A DNA stretch of 64,000 bases from VBDM01 sp963699535 (GTDB lineage Bacteria; Pseudomonadota; Gammaproteobacteria; Burkholderiales; SG8-39), in the NCBI GenBank assembly GCA_963699535.1, contig CAVOUJ010000030.1, forward strand, positions 1 to 64,000. The letters run 5' to 3'. The position numbers were made by a program, and so were the translations under genes. This document shows positions 1 to 9,993 of this stretch, piece by piece (position 1 is the first letter of the stretch; every line of letters starts with the position of its first letter). The notes beneath the pieces were generated by a model. That model searched no databases and was not told where the DNA came from. It saw nothing but the letters and a program-made list of their open reading frames with translations.

Positions 1-1089
1 CCTCGAGGCAAAGCGAGAGCTTTCTCCACTGGTCGTCGGCGGTGAGCTTGTTGCCGTGGTGGGTGCTGGAGAAGCCGCACTGCGGCGAGAGGCACAGGTT
101 CTCCAGCGGCACGTACTTCGCCGCCGCGTCGATGCGGCGCTTCAGGTCGTCCTTCTTCTCCAGCTCCGGCAGCTTGGAGCTGACCAGGCCCAGCACCACG
201 ATCTTGCCCTTGGGCACGAAGCGCAGCGGCTCGAAGCCGCCGGCGCGGTCGGTGTCGTATTCGAGAAAGAAGGCGTCCACGTCGAGGCCGCGTGAACACG
301 CGCTCGGCGACGAAATCCGCGTAGCCGCCGCTCGCGAGCCAGGTGCTCTTGAAGTTGCCGCGGCAGGTGTGGATCGCGACCGTCATGTCGTCGGGCACGT
401 CGCGGATCGCGGCGTTGACGGCGTCCGCGTACATCGCGGCGTCCTTCTTCGGGTCGTCGCCGAGCTTCTTGAACTGCTCCTGCACCTTGGGGTCGCCCAA
501 CATGGCGATGGTGGTGTCGTCGATCTGCAGGTAGCGGCAGCCCGCCTTGTACAGGTCGGCGATCTCCTCGCGGTACGCGCGCGTGAGATCCGCCCAGAAC
601 TCGTCCAGGTCCGGATAGGTCTTCTTCATCGAGGCACGGTCGCCGCGCGCGTGCAGCATCGCGGGCGAGGGCATCGTGAACTTGGGGGTCTTCTTCGCGA
701 TCGACTTCAGGAACTTGAAGTGCTCGAGCATCGAGGGCTTCGTGCGGCGGATCTTGCTCGCCACCGTCATGAAGGGCGGCTGCTCTTCGGTGTTCTTGAA
801 TTTCGCGTCGCCGTAGGCGTCGCCCTTGGCGAGCTCCACGCCGTCGAAGCCGTGGATGAAATCGATGTGCCACCAGTCGCGGCGGAACTCGCCGTCGGTG
901 ACGACCTGCATGCCGACCGATTCCTGCTTGGCGACGGCCTCGCGGATGTGCTTGTCCTGCACGGCGCGCAGCTGCTCGGCGACTGAGCTCGCCGCGCTTC
1001 GCCTTCGCGCGGGCTTCCGCGAGCTCCGCGGGGCGGAGGAGGCTGCCGACGTGGTCGGCGCGGAAAGGGGGTTGGGTGCGTTGTGTCAT
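1..1089 (-). CDS. MetE-like cobalamin-independent methionine synthase family protein (3' end cut by window, frameshifted)
   Basis: A member of the MetE C-terminal-like family, zinc enzymes that transfer methyl or alkyl groups to or from thiols. The N-terminus carries the family motif FRADHVGSLLRP. The zinc ligands are visible as HTC in VAIHTCRGN and a later Cys in LSPQCGF. Two single-base insertions interrupt the frame, near 985 (inside GAGCTCAGTCGCC) and near 295; with each removed the protein reads continuously to the window edge. The single-domain form lacks the N-terminal half of true MetE, so the substrate is unknown. It diverges from a paralogue starting at 1255. Family assignment is firm; the reaction is not. 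Confidence 0.78.
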
Positions 1090-1172
1090 CGGGGACTCCG
1101 GAGGGTGGAAGCCGCGGACTGCGGAATGGGAATTTCAGGCGAAGCGGCGCGTCCTGTCAACCCACTTGTCGC

Positions 1173-1200
1173 CCCACTTCGGAATTGGGATCGAAGTGGG
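1173..1200. promoter_or_regulatory. Inverted repeat in divergent promoter region, candidate operator
   Basis: The nine-base arms CCCACTTCG (1173-1181) and CGAAGTGGG (1192-1200) are perfectly complementary with a ten-base spacer. They lie in the 165-bp gap between the divergent MetE-like genes. A further CCCACTT half-site starts at about 1161, and a TACAAT box at 1224-1229 could be a -10 for the plus-strand gene. Regulator unknown; none is encoded next to it. Confidence 0.4.
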
Positions 1201-1254
1201 ACGCGTTCGCGATGGGTCGAGACTACAATAAGCAGCGTCACCCGGGGAGAAAAA

Positions 1255-2474
1255 ATGATGCGCGGTACCGGACGGATTCTCACTACGCACGCGGGGGCGC
1301 TGCCGCGCCCGCAGGACCTGTGGACGATGATCGTGGCTCGAGCGAGCGGCCAGGCCTACGACAGGGAGGCCCTTCCGATGCTTCTCAGGGGCGCGGTCGC
1401 CGAGGTCGTGCGCAAGCAGCTCGAATGCGGCCTGGACAGCATCAACGACGGCGAGCTCTCCAAGACGAGCTTCACGAGCTACGTGCGCGAGCGCCTCTCC
1501 GGGTTCGAGTCCCGCGACACCAAGCCCGGCGAAGGACCGAAGCCGCTTTCGGTCATGAGCCGCGACATGAAGAGGTTCGCCGAGTATTTCACCGGCAAGC
1601 ACGGCGGATTCGGCTGGGTCGGATTCCGCGCGGGCCAGGTCTTCTGCACCGGGCCGCTGAAATACGTCGGGCACGCCGCGCTGCGCGAGGACCTGGATAA
1701 CTTCAAGGCGGCGCTTGCGGGCGCGCGCTCCGCCGAGGCTTTCCTGCCGGCGAACACGCCCGGCACGATCGAGCACTGGCTGCGCAACGAGTACTACGCG
1801 AACGACGAGGAATTCCTCTACGCCATCGCCGAGGCGATGCGCGAGGAATACCAGGCGATCGTCGATGCCGGCTTCCTCCTGCAGATCGACGATCCCGACC
1901 TGCCCGACGGCTGGCAGATGTATCCGGAGATGAGCGTCAGGGACTACCGCAAGTACGCGACGCTGCGCGTCGATGCGCTCAACCACGCGCTGCGCGGCAT
2001 TCCGCAGGGAGAAGATCCGCCTGCACGTCTGCTGGGGGAGCTTCCACGGCCCGCACCAGGCCGACATCCCCTTGCGCGACATCGTCGACATCATCTTTCG
2101 CGTGCGCGCCGCGAGCTATTCGATCGAGGCCTCCAACCCCGTGCACGAGCACGAATGGGAAGTGTTCAAGAAGGCGAAGCTGCCGCAGGGCGCGGTGCTC
2201 ATCCCCGGAGTCGTCGGCCATTGCTCGGACTTCATCGAGCACCCGGAGCTCGTCGCCGCAGCGCCTGGCGCGCTACGCGAAGCTCGTCGGCCGGGACAAC
2301 GTCATGGCCGGGACCGACTGCGGCCTGGGTCCGCGCGTCGGCCATCCGGACATCGCCTGGGCCAAGCTCGAGGCGCTGGTCCGGGGCGCGCACTTGGCGA
2401 GCAGGCAGCTCTGGCCGCGGCGCGCGAAGCCGGCGAAGCTCGTGCGCAAGAAGAGAAGAACACCCCGGCGCTAG
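1255..2474 (+). CDS. MetE-like / epoxyalkane:CoM transferase-type zinc methyltransferase family protein (frameshifted)
   Basis: Paralogue of the divergent gene to its left. It opens with THAGALPRP and carries the HXC...C zinc site typical of the family: LHVCWGSFHG and later MAGTDCGLG. Full length is about 400 residues, again the single-domain form seen in archaeal-type MetE and epoxyalkane:coenzyme M transferases rather than the 750-residue MetE. Start chosen at the first of two adjacent ATGs, five bases after GGGGAG. Two single-base insertions near 2010 and 2261 shift the frame; removing one G at each restores it. It ends overlapping the convergent MFS gene by four bases. Substrate cannot be told from sequence. 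Confidence 0.8.
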
Positions 2475-3656
2475 GCCGCGACTTCCCGGGGGACGGGTTT
2501 CCTCTCGGACGGAAAAAATACCGCGGACACGAATGTCGCGAACGCCAGCGCCCCCAGAACGAAATAGAGCAGCCTGAAATCCCCGCTCGACTTGTACAGC
2601 CACGCGACCAGCGGCACGGCGAGTGCGCTCGCCGAGAACGAGACCACGTAGCGCACCGCGTAGGCGCGGGCGCGCCAGGCTTCGGCGGTGTAGCGGGCGA
2701 TCATCGCGTCGTTGATCGGAATCTGGCCGAACACGAAGAACATCATCGCCACCGCGACGAGGAGCATCGCGACGTTGTCCGCGATTCCGGCGAGGACGAG
2801 CAGGGGAACCTGCAGTGCAACGACCGGGACGAACACCGACTTGAGCGGTCGTCGGTCGAGCCACCAGCCGACGCACAGTTGCGCCATCGCCGCGATCAGA
2901 TAGACGCCGCAGACGAGCACGCCGATGCCGAAGGTGGAGCTCGTCAGGGCCGAGAGCCGCTCGTCGAACACCTTGGGCATCGAAATCGTGGTCGCATTGA
3001 AGATCACTCCGCCGCAGGCGGTGGCCACGGTCAGGATCGCGAACACCCGCACGAGGTCCGCGCGCGAGATGCGGTAGGGCTCGGCTTTCCGCGCGGGAGT
3101 CCGCTGCTGCGCTTCCCGCGGCTGCAGCGCAAAAGCGATCCCGACCGCGATCGCGATCGCGCCCGGAACGATGAAGGCCGCGCGCCAGCCGGCGAGGTCG
3201 GCGAGCGCTCCCGCCGAGAGCGCCGAAAACGCGACGCCCACGTTGCCGAAAACGCCGTTCACTCCCAGTACCTTGCCGACGTTGTCGCGGCCCGCGACGA
3301 GCATGGCGATTCCGACCGGGTGGTAGATCGCCGCCGAAAACGCCGATCAGCGTGATGCCGAGGGCGATCTGCGCGGGGCCCTGGGCGAGTCCGGTGAGCA
3401 CGCTCGCCGCGCCCATGCCGATGAAGAACACGACCATCATGCCGAAGCGGCTCCAGCGGTCGGCGAGCCACCCCGCGGGAATCGAGCAGGCGCCGAAGGC
3501 GATGAAGCCGCCCAGGGACAGCGGCAGGAGCTCCGCGTAGCCCACGCCCAGCTCCTTTCCCATGGCGAGAACCACGGTCGGGAAAATCAGGATCAGCAGA
3601 TGGTCGAACGTGTGTCCCAGATTGAGGAACAGGGTCGTGCTGCGAGAGATGCTCAT
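2471..3656 (-). CDS. MFS transporter (frameshifted)
   Basis: A major facilitator superfamily membrane carrier of about 395 residues with twelve predicted hydrophobic segments. The N-terminal half runs from MSISRSTTLFLNLGHTFDHL and contains the loop 2-3 type motif GWLADRWSRFG. The second half follows after a charged linker (QPREAQQRTPARK). One inserted G near 3340 (TTCGGCGGCG, expected TTCGCGGCG) splits the gene; the repaired junction reads GVFAAIYHPVG. The start is the ATG at 3656, preferred because upstream in-frame sequence is not conserved-looking. It sits between the MetE-like gene and a divergent HtrA-like gene. Substrate unknown. Confidence 0.82.
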
Positions 3657-3799
3657 CGGCGAATCATAACCGGGGAGCCGCCTCCTGCCCAATGCCGGAC
3701 GCGGAACAAACCCGTGTACGCAAGTGTTGTGCACTGGAAATCGGCGCAATTTGGGACCAGAATTGGACCCGAAAGCACGCGTCGAGAAGGGAGAGAGTC

Positions 3800-4826
3800 A
3801 TGGTGCCGCTCCGGCTGGCAGTTCTGTTCGCCTCAGTTGTTGTTCTGGCCGGTTCCGGGCTTGCGCAGGAAGCGAAGGACAAGCCGCAGTCCCGCCAGGC
3901 GGCAGGGCAGGGCGAAGCCGAGGAGATGCTTGCGGCCGTGGTGCGGGTGAGGATGAAGGCCCTTCCCGGCGCGCGCAGCAACCGCAACCTCGGCGACAGC
4001 CGCGAGGGCACCGGAGTCGTGATCGACGATCGCGGGCACATCGTCACCATCGGCTATATCGTGATCGAGGCCGATTCGATCGAGATCACGACTCAGGACG
4101 AAAGGACCGTTCCCGGCGACGCTGGTGGGCTACGACCACGCGAGCGGTTTCGGGCTGCTGCGCGCGGGCGCGCCGCTCGGCGTGAAGCCGATGAGGCTCG
4201 GGCAGGCGGCGGATCTGGAGCTGCGCGAGCCGGTCATGGTCCTTCCGGCCGGCGGGCGCGAGATGGCGAGCCTTGCCTACGTCGTCTCCAAGCGCAAGTT
4301 CGCGGCGAGCTGGGAGTATCTGCTCGATTCGGCGATTTTCACCGCGCCTGCGACCGAGCACTGGGCGGGCGCCGCGCTCGTCAGCCGCGAGGGAAAGCTC
4401 GTCGGCATCGGCTCGCTCCTGGTGCGCGAGCCCATCGAGGGCGGGTCGCAGGTTCCGGGAAACATGTTCGTGCCGATCGATCTGCTCAAGCCCATACTCC
4501 CCGATCTCATCGCAAAGGGACGCAGGAAGGAGCCGCCGCGTCCGTGGATGGGTCTCGCGACCGAGGAGCTGCACGGGCATCTGTTCGTCTCCCGGGTTTC
4601 CCCCGAGGGTCCCGCGGACAAGGCCGGAATCAAGACCGGCGACATCGTCGTGGGCGTCGGACGCGACCCGGTGACGACGCAGGAGGAGCTGTACACGAAG
4701 GTGTGGGGGCTGGGCACGGCAGGGATCGATGTTCCCTTGAGGATCCTGCAGGGCACCGAGGTGCGCGAGCTGAAGCTCCGCTCGATCGACCGCTTCCAGT
4801 ATTTCAGGGAAAAGCCGACTCTCTAG
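3800..4826 (+). CDS. HtrA/DegQ-like periplasmic protein with PDZ domain, catalytic triad lost (frameshifted)
   Basis: An N-terminal signal peptide (MVPLRLAVLFASVVVLAG...GLA-Q) leads into a trypsin-like domain of S1C type and then one PDZ domain (LHGHLFVSRVSPEGPADKAG). By motif alignment with HtrA, the His position (usually NHVV) is IGYIV, the Asp position (usually TDLAV) is SGFGLL, and the Ser motif (usually GNSGG) is HWAGA. All three catalytic residues are therefore replaced, so a protease activity is unlikely; a chaperone, scaffold or inhibitor role is possible. A single inserted G near 4113 shifts the frame and lies away from all three motifs. Start ATG is four bases after a GGGAGAG ribosome binding site. 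Confidence 0.8.
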
Positions 4827-4888
4827 AGCATGACAGGCACCCGCGGTCCTTTCCTTCGCGACCGCGTGAGTTCCCTCGCTCTCCCTCC

Positions 4889-5956
4889 ATGAGCGCCCAG
4901 TCCGTCGGCACGATGCCGGTGCAGGAACGCCACCGATTCGACCTCGGGGCTCTCGAGAGCTATCTGCGCGGACGCATCGAGGGATTTTCCGGGCCGCTCC
5001 TCGCCGAGCAGTTCCGGGGCGGGCAATCCAATCCGACCTATCTGCTTCGCGCAGGAAATGCGCGCTACGTGCTGCGCGCCAAGCCCGGCCCGGCGGCGAA
5101 GCTCCTGCCCTCGGCGCACGCCGTCGAGCGCGAGTTCCGGGTGATCACGGCGCTCGGACGGGCCGGCATTCCCGTGCCGCGGACTTATTGCCTGTGCGAG
5201 GACGAAAGCGTCATCGGACGCTCGTTCTACGTCATGGAGTACGTCGAGGGCCGCGTGCTGTGGGACCAGTCGCTGCCGGGAATGACGCCCCTCGAGCGCG
5301 GCGCGATCTACGACGAGATGAACCGCGTCATCGCGGCGCTTCACGGCCTCGACTACCGCGCCGCGGGTCTCGCCGATTACGGCAAGCCGGGCAACTATTT
5401 CGCGCGCCAGATCGCCCGCTGGAGCAGGCAGTACCGCGCCTCGGAGACCGAGAAAATCGAGGCGATGGACCGGCTGATCGAATGGCTGCCCGAGAACATT
5501 CCGCCCGGCGACGAGACGACCGTCGTGCACGGCGACTACCGGATGGACAACCTGATCTTCCATCCTCGCGAGCCGAGGATCCTCGCGATCCTCGACTGGG
5601 AGCTCTCCACGCTCGGCCATCCGCTCGCGGATTTCTCCTATCACTGCATGAGCTGGCACATCCCGCCGGGAAAGTTCCGCGGCATCGCAGGGCTCGACCT
5701 CGCCGCGCTCGGCATCCCGGGCGAGGCACAATACATTGCCTCATACTGCGCGCGCACCGGGCGCGAGAGAATCGAGCACTGGGACTTCTATCTCGCCTAC
5801 AATCTTTTCCGGATCGCCGCGATCCTGCAGGGCATCATGAAGCGCGCGCTGGAAGGCACGGCGGCGAGCGCCGAGGCGCTCGAGGCGGGCCGCCGTGCCG
5901 GGCCCCTCGCCGAGCTGGGGTGGAAGTACGCCGAGAAATCGATGGGGAAGACATAG
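4889..5956 (+). CDS. APH-family phosphotransferase (ACAD10/11 N-domain / LvaA-like)
   Basis: 355 residues of the aminoglycoside phosphotransferase/choline kinase fold. The catalytic loop VVHGDYRMDNLIF and the metal-binding segment ILDWELSTLGHPLADFSY are intact. The gene lies three bases before an acyl-CoA dehydrogenase, the same pair that is fused in eukaryotic ACAD10/ACAD11 and encoded separately as LvaA and LvaC in the Pseudomonas putida levulinate pathway, where a 4-hydroxyacyl-CoA is phosphorylated before the dehydrogenase-like step. From this context it more likely acts on a hydroxyacyl-CoA than on an antibiotic. No frameshift in this gene. Confidence 0.85.
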   Translation: MSAQSVGTMPVQERHRFDLGALESYLRGRIEGFSGPLLAEQFRGGQSNPTYLLRAGNARYVLRAKPGPAAKLLPSAHAVEREFRVITALGRAGIPVPRTYCLCEDESVIGRSFYVMEYVEGRVLWDQSLPGMTPLERGAIYDEMNRVIAALHGLDYRAAGLADYGKPGNYFARQIARWSRQYRASETEKIEAMDRLIEWLPENIPPGDETTVVHGDYRMDNLIFHPREPRILAILDWELSTLGHPLADFSYHCMSWHIPPGKFRGIAGLDLAALGIPGEAQYIASYCARTGRERIEHWDFYLAYNLFRIAAILQGIMKRALEGTAASAEALEAGRRAGPLAELGWKYAEKSMGKT

Positions 5957-5959
5957 CTC

Positions 5960-7193
<1,234 letters not shown>

Positions 7194-7197
<4 letters not shown>

Positions 7198-7706
7198 GAC
7201 CGCGGGCGCTCCTGCGGCTTGCCGCCGCGCTTGTGGGAGACGAGCTCGTCGCGATCCTTGATGTGCACCACGCCCTTCCAGTTCGTCTCTTCGTACTCGT
7301 AGGCGACGATGCGCGCGACCGCGGGGCTGTACCAGTAGCGGTGCACGCCGCCGCCTTCCCCGGTCGAGCCATCCTGCTTCTTCCTCGCCTTGTATCTGTT
7401 CGTTCCCTCGACCCGGAACGTGTCGAAGATGCCCGCCGGAACGATCACCCGCTCCTGGCGCACCACCCGGAAGGTGAACGTATGTTCGGCGTCGCGGTCG
7501 GGCGCGTCGCGCACCGTGACGGCAGTCCAGGTCTTGCCGATCTCCATGGGGAAATCGTAGTTGGGTCGCTTCGGGGTCCACTTGACCGCCTTTCCGTCCC
7601 TTGTCTCGCGCAGCACGTTCCACGACTTGTCGGTGACATGGCCGGTCCCGAAGCGCCAGGTATCCGGGCCGACGTCGGTGAGGGTCACGGTGTACGTCCT
7701 CGTCAC
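7194..7706 (-). CDS. Hypothetical protein, apparently missing its 5' end
   Basis: 170 residues from a GTG start, with no signal peptide. The sequence is beta-rich, with a segment VPAGIFDTFRVEGTNRY resembling extracytoplasmic DUF-type beta-sandwich proteins, followed by HRYWYSPAVARIVAYEYE. The frame stays open upstream to the TAG at 7758-7760, which is the stop codon of the lipoprotein gene in the same frame, and no good start or ribosome site precedes the body. Relatives with this kind of sequence normally carry an N-terminal export signal, so a 5' deletion or unrecognised start is likely. Function unknown. Confidence 0.5.
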
Positions 7707-7757
7707 CGAGCCGCTCAGCAGGTCGATCTTCTGGCCGCGCGCCGCCGCGCGGCGAAA

Positions 7758-8087
7758 CTAACGGCTGGTTTCGCTGTAAGAGTGGTCGCAGACCTTGCCG
7801 TTCTTGTCGAACATTACGACTAGGGCGGCGCCGCTGGCGCGCGCTCCGGCCCGGGTCGCGCGACCGTACTGGTAGGTCCACATCTCGTTGCAGCCCTTGG
7901 GATCGTTGTTCGATCTGGTGATCTGATAGGGCTTGCCGAACCACGCCGTAATCTGCGCCTTGTCGTGCACGCCGTTCTGGATGTTGTTGACGTTAGTCCG
8001 GTCGAAATTCCGGCCCTTGCTGGCGCAGGCGCCGATGGCAAAGATCACGAGGCAGGCCAAAACCGCGTGTCCGATTGTGCGCTTCAT
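7758..8087 (-). CDS. Small SmpA/OmlA (BamE)-like lipoprotein
   Basis: 109 residues. A type II signal peptide ends in the lipobox IGAC, placing the lipid-modified Cys at about residue 21. The body has the NIQNGVHDKAQITAWFGKP pattern characteristic of the BamE/SmpA-OmlA fold, a short domain used by many outer-membrane lipoproteins. It is shorter than or divergent from BamE itself, so it is probably a paralogue and not the assembly-machine subunit. The ATG follows a strong AAAGGGGG ribosome site. The next gene on this strand starts immediately after the stop in the same frame. Confidence 0.7.
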   Translation of the reverse strand: MKRTIGHAVLACLVIFAIGACASKGRNFDRTNVNNIQNGVHDKAQITAWFGKPYQITRSNNDPKGCNEMWTYQYGRATRAGARASGAALVVMFDKNGKVCDHSYSETSR

Positions 8088-8187
8088 GGTTTCCCCCTTT
8101 GTTTGATTCCGGTCGCGTGAGACGCGACCTAGACCGGATTATCGTCTTCTCGCCGGTAGCGTCAAGAATCACGCAGACCTTTGACTG

Positions 8188-9426
8188 CTATCTCGCCCGC
8201 ATCGAGAACGCCCACAGGCCGAGCGTGATCGCGAGCAGCACCACCGCGGAGAGCGCAAGCGACCAGTGGATGCCGATGAAGCTGCCGAGCACGCCCACGG
8301 TGACGCCGCTGAAAGCCCGAAGTCCGTTGTTCGCGGTGTTGTAGAGACCGATCAGGCGCCCCCGCAGCCGCTCGGGCGCGTGGACCTGTACGAGAGTCTG
8401 CGACATTGCGCCCGAGGCGAGGTTGAGGAACCCCGCGACGAACATGAGCACGACGGCGAGGGGATAGTTCGTCGCCGCGGCGAATCCCCCGATCGCCAGG
8501 CACCACAGCACCGTAAACAGGATCGCCGTTTGCGGGCGCGGCTGGAGCAATCCCCGGCTTTCCAGGAAAAGGCCGCCGATGAGCGCTCCCGCGGCGTTGG
8601 CGCCGAGCAGGATGCTGTAGTCCACCCCGGCGTCGTCGGTGCCGAGGTCGTGCGCGTACTCCGGCATCTGCGCCTGGAATGCATTGCCGACCAGGAACGA
8701 GGAGACGCCCGCGAGCAGGATCATCGAGAAGATCGTCCGGTTGCCGGCCGCCTCGCGCAGAGTGGCGATCGTGTCGGCGAGGCCGTCCACCTGGCGCTGC
8801 GCGGCTTGCGCGCGGCGGCGGTGGCCGTCGTAAGGCAGCTTCCACAGCCACAGGAGGAGGGGAAGGTAGATCAGCACATTGACGAGCAATCCCACCGGCG
8901 GGCCGAGCAGCAGCATCAAGCCGCCGCCCACCGCGGGACCCATGAGCAGACCCAGGTAGCGGCTGGTCGCAGAGAGGCGGATCGCGCTTTGCAGCTCTCC
9001 CGTCCCGACGATGTCGTGCACCAGAAGCTGGCTCGCGGGCTGCCAGATCACCCCGGCTATGCCGTGCACGACGAGCAGGACCATCGCGTGCCACATCTCG
9101 AGGGTGTCGGTGAGGAAAAGCGCGCCCCAGGCGAGCGAGACGCCCATGAAGAGCAGCACCGCGAACTGGATGATGCGCCGGCAGTCGTAGCGGTCGGCGA
9201 GCGCCCCGGAGTACACCGAGAAGAGGAGAAAAGGCAGCCAGTGGCTGAGCACGGCGAAACCGCCGAGCGCCGGCGACTGGAATTTCTGAAACATCACCCA
9301 ATAGCTGATGACGTGCTCGATGTTGTCGGCCATCATCGCTGCGGCCGACGTCAGGAAATAGGCGCGAAAGCTCCGATGGCGGAGCGCCGCGAAAGCGACC
9401 GGCGCCTCGATGCTGCGCCCGGTCAT
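8188..9426 (-). CDS. MFS transporter (MFS_3/EntS-like)
   Basis: 412 residues with about twelve hydrophobic segments and the cytoplasmic loop motif GALADRYDCRRI between segments 2 and 3. The overall pattern, including PERLRGRLIGLYNTANNGLR in the second half, resembles the EntS-like MFS_3 group of exporters. It is intact and starts with ATGA overlapping the stop of the thioesterase gene upstream, so the two are translationally coupled. Substrate unknown; export of an acid or small hydrophobic compound is a guess from the neighbour. Confidence 0.82.
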   Translation of the reverse strand: MTGRSIEAPVAFAALRHRSFRAYFLTSAAAMMADNIEHVISYWVMFQKFQSPALGGFAVLSHWLPFLLFSVYSGALADRYDCRRIIQFAVLLFMGVSLAWGALFLTDTLEMWHAMVLLVVHGIAGVIWQPASQLLVHDIVGTGELQSAIRLSATSRYLGLLMGPAVGGGLMLLLGPPVGLLVNVLIYLPLLLWLWKLPYDGHRRRAQAAQRQVDGLADTIATLREAAGNRTIFSMILLAGVSSFLVGNAFQAQMPEYAHDLGTDDAGVDYSILLGANAAGALIGGLFLESRGLLQPRPQTAILFTVLWCLAIGGFAAATNYPLAVVLMFVAGFLNLASGAMSQTLVQVHAPERLRGRLIGLYNTANNGLRAFSGVTVGVLGSFIGIHWSLALSAVVLLAITLGLWAFSMRAR

Positions 9427-9824
9427 GGGCGTGATGGCGTGACCTGGCGCGGCCTGCGGTCCGGGCCGATGGCGACGTAGGTGAGCGTCGCCTCGGTCAC
9501 CTTGACGGTTTCGATGTCGGTGGGGTTGCGCTGCGCGTAGACCTCGACGTTGACGGTGATCGAGGTGTTGCCGACACGTACGACGTCGGCGTAGAAGGAA
9601 AGCACGTCGCCGATGAATACCGGCTGCTTGAACTGGAATGAGTTGACCGCGACGGTCGCGACCCGGCCGCGCGCGTGGCGCGCCGCGAGCACGCCGCCTG
9701 CGATGTCCACCTGCGACATGATCCAGCCGCCGAAAATATCGCCGTGCTGGTTGGCGTCAGCCGGCATGGGCACGACGCGGAGCAGCGGCTCCTTGCCTTG
9801 GGGAAGACGGGTTTCGTAAGTCAT
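9423..9824 (-). CDS. Acyl-CoA thioesterase, YciA-like hotdog protein
   Basis: 133 residues, single hotdog domain. The central motif ANQHGDIFGGWIMSQVDIAG is the YciA/BACH acyl-CoA hydrolase signature, with the catalytic Asp in the helix. It cleaves acyl-CoA to free acid and CoA in the cytoplasm. It is intact and overlaps the downstream MFS gene by four bases. A palindromic element separates it from the beta-oxidation operon that ends to its right, so it may be transcribed from its own promoter or by read-through from that operon. Confidence 0.85.
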   Translation of the reverse strand: MTYETRLPQGKEPLLRVVPMPADANQHGDIFGGWIMSQVDIAGGVLAARHARGRVATVAVNSFQFKQPVFIGDVLSFYADVVRVGNTSITVNVEVYAQRNPTDIETVKVTEATLTYVAIGPDRRPRQVTPSRP

Positions 9825-9839
9825 GGCTTGTGTTCTTCG

Positions 9840-9988
9840 GGTGGTGGGCTATTTCGCAGTAGCGACTTGCGCGGCGACACGCGTTACGGGTGGCCGCGCG
9901 CCGACCGCTTCAATGGAGGCGCAAGCGGCCGGGTACCCGTAGCGTGTCGAATGCCGCGCCAAGAGCGAATGCGAAATAGCCCACCACC
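9840..9988. mobile_element. Palindromic MITE/REP-like element, copy 1
   Basis: A 149-bp element with perfect 19-bp terminal inverted repeats, GGTGGTGGGCTATTTCGCA at 9840-9858 and its complement at 9970-9988. The inner sequence is also imperfectly self-complementary, so it could fold into one long hairpin. Over 126 aligned bases from 9863 it matches copy 2 (15811-15960, opposite orientation) with 13 mismatches and no gaps. It has no coding capacity and no evident target duplication. It lies in the intergenic space between fadJ-like and thioesterase genes. Confidence 0.85.
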
Positions 9989-9993
9989 ATTGA

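Noticed and set aside
826..2577. A long plus-strand open frame that begins inside the first MetE-like gene and continues into the second
   Set aside because: The part before 1255 is antisense to a conserved gene and has no family resemblance; the real start is the ATG at 1255 with its own ribosome site.
8111..8129. Hairpin GGTCGCG-TGAGA-CGCGACC between two minus-strand genes as a terminator
   Set aside because: The stem is only seven bases and no T-run follows on either strand; chance symmetry is common in this GC-rich sequence.
9825..9993. A short coding gene in the gap between thioesterase and fadJ
   Set aside because: All open frames there lie in the palindromic element, which is present in both orientations and shows no codon bias.
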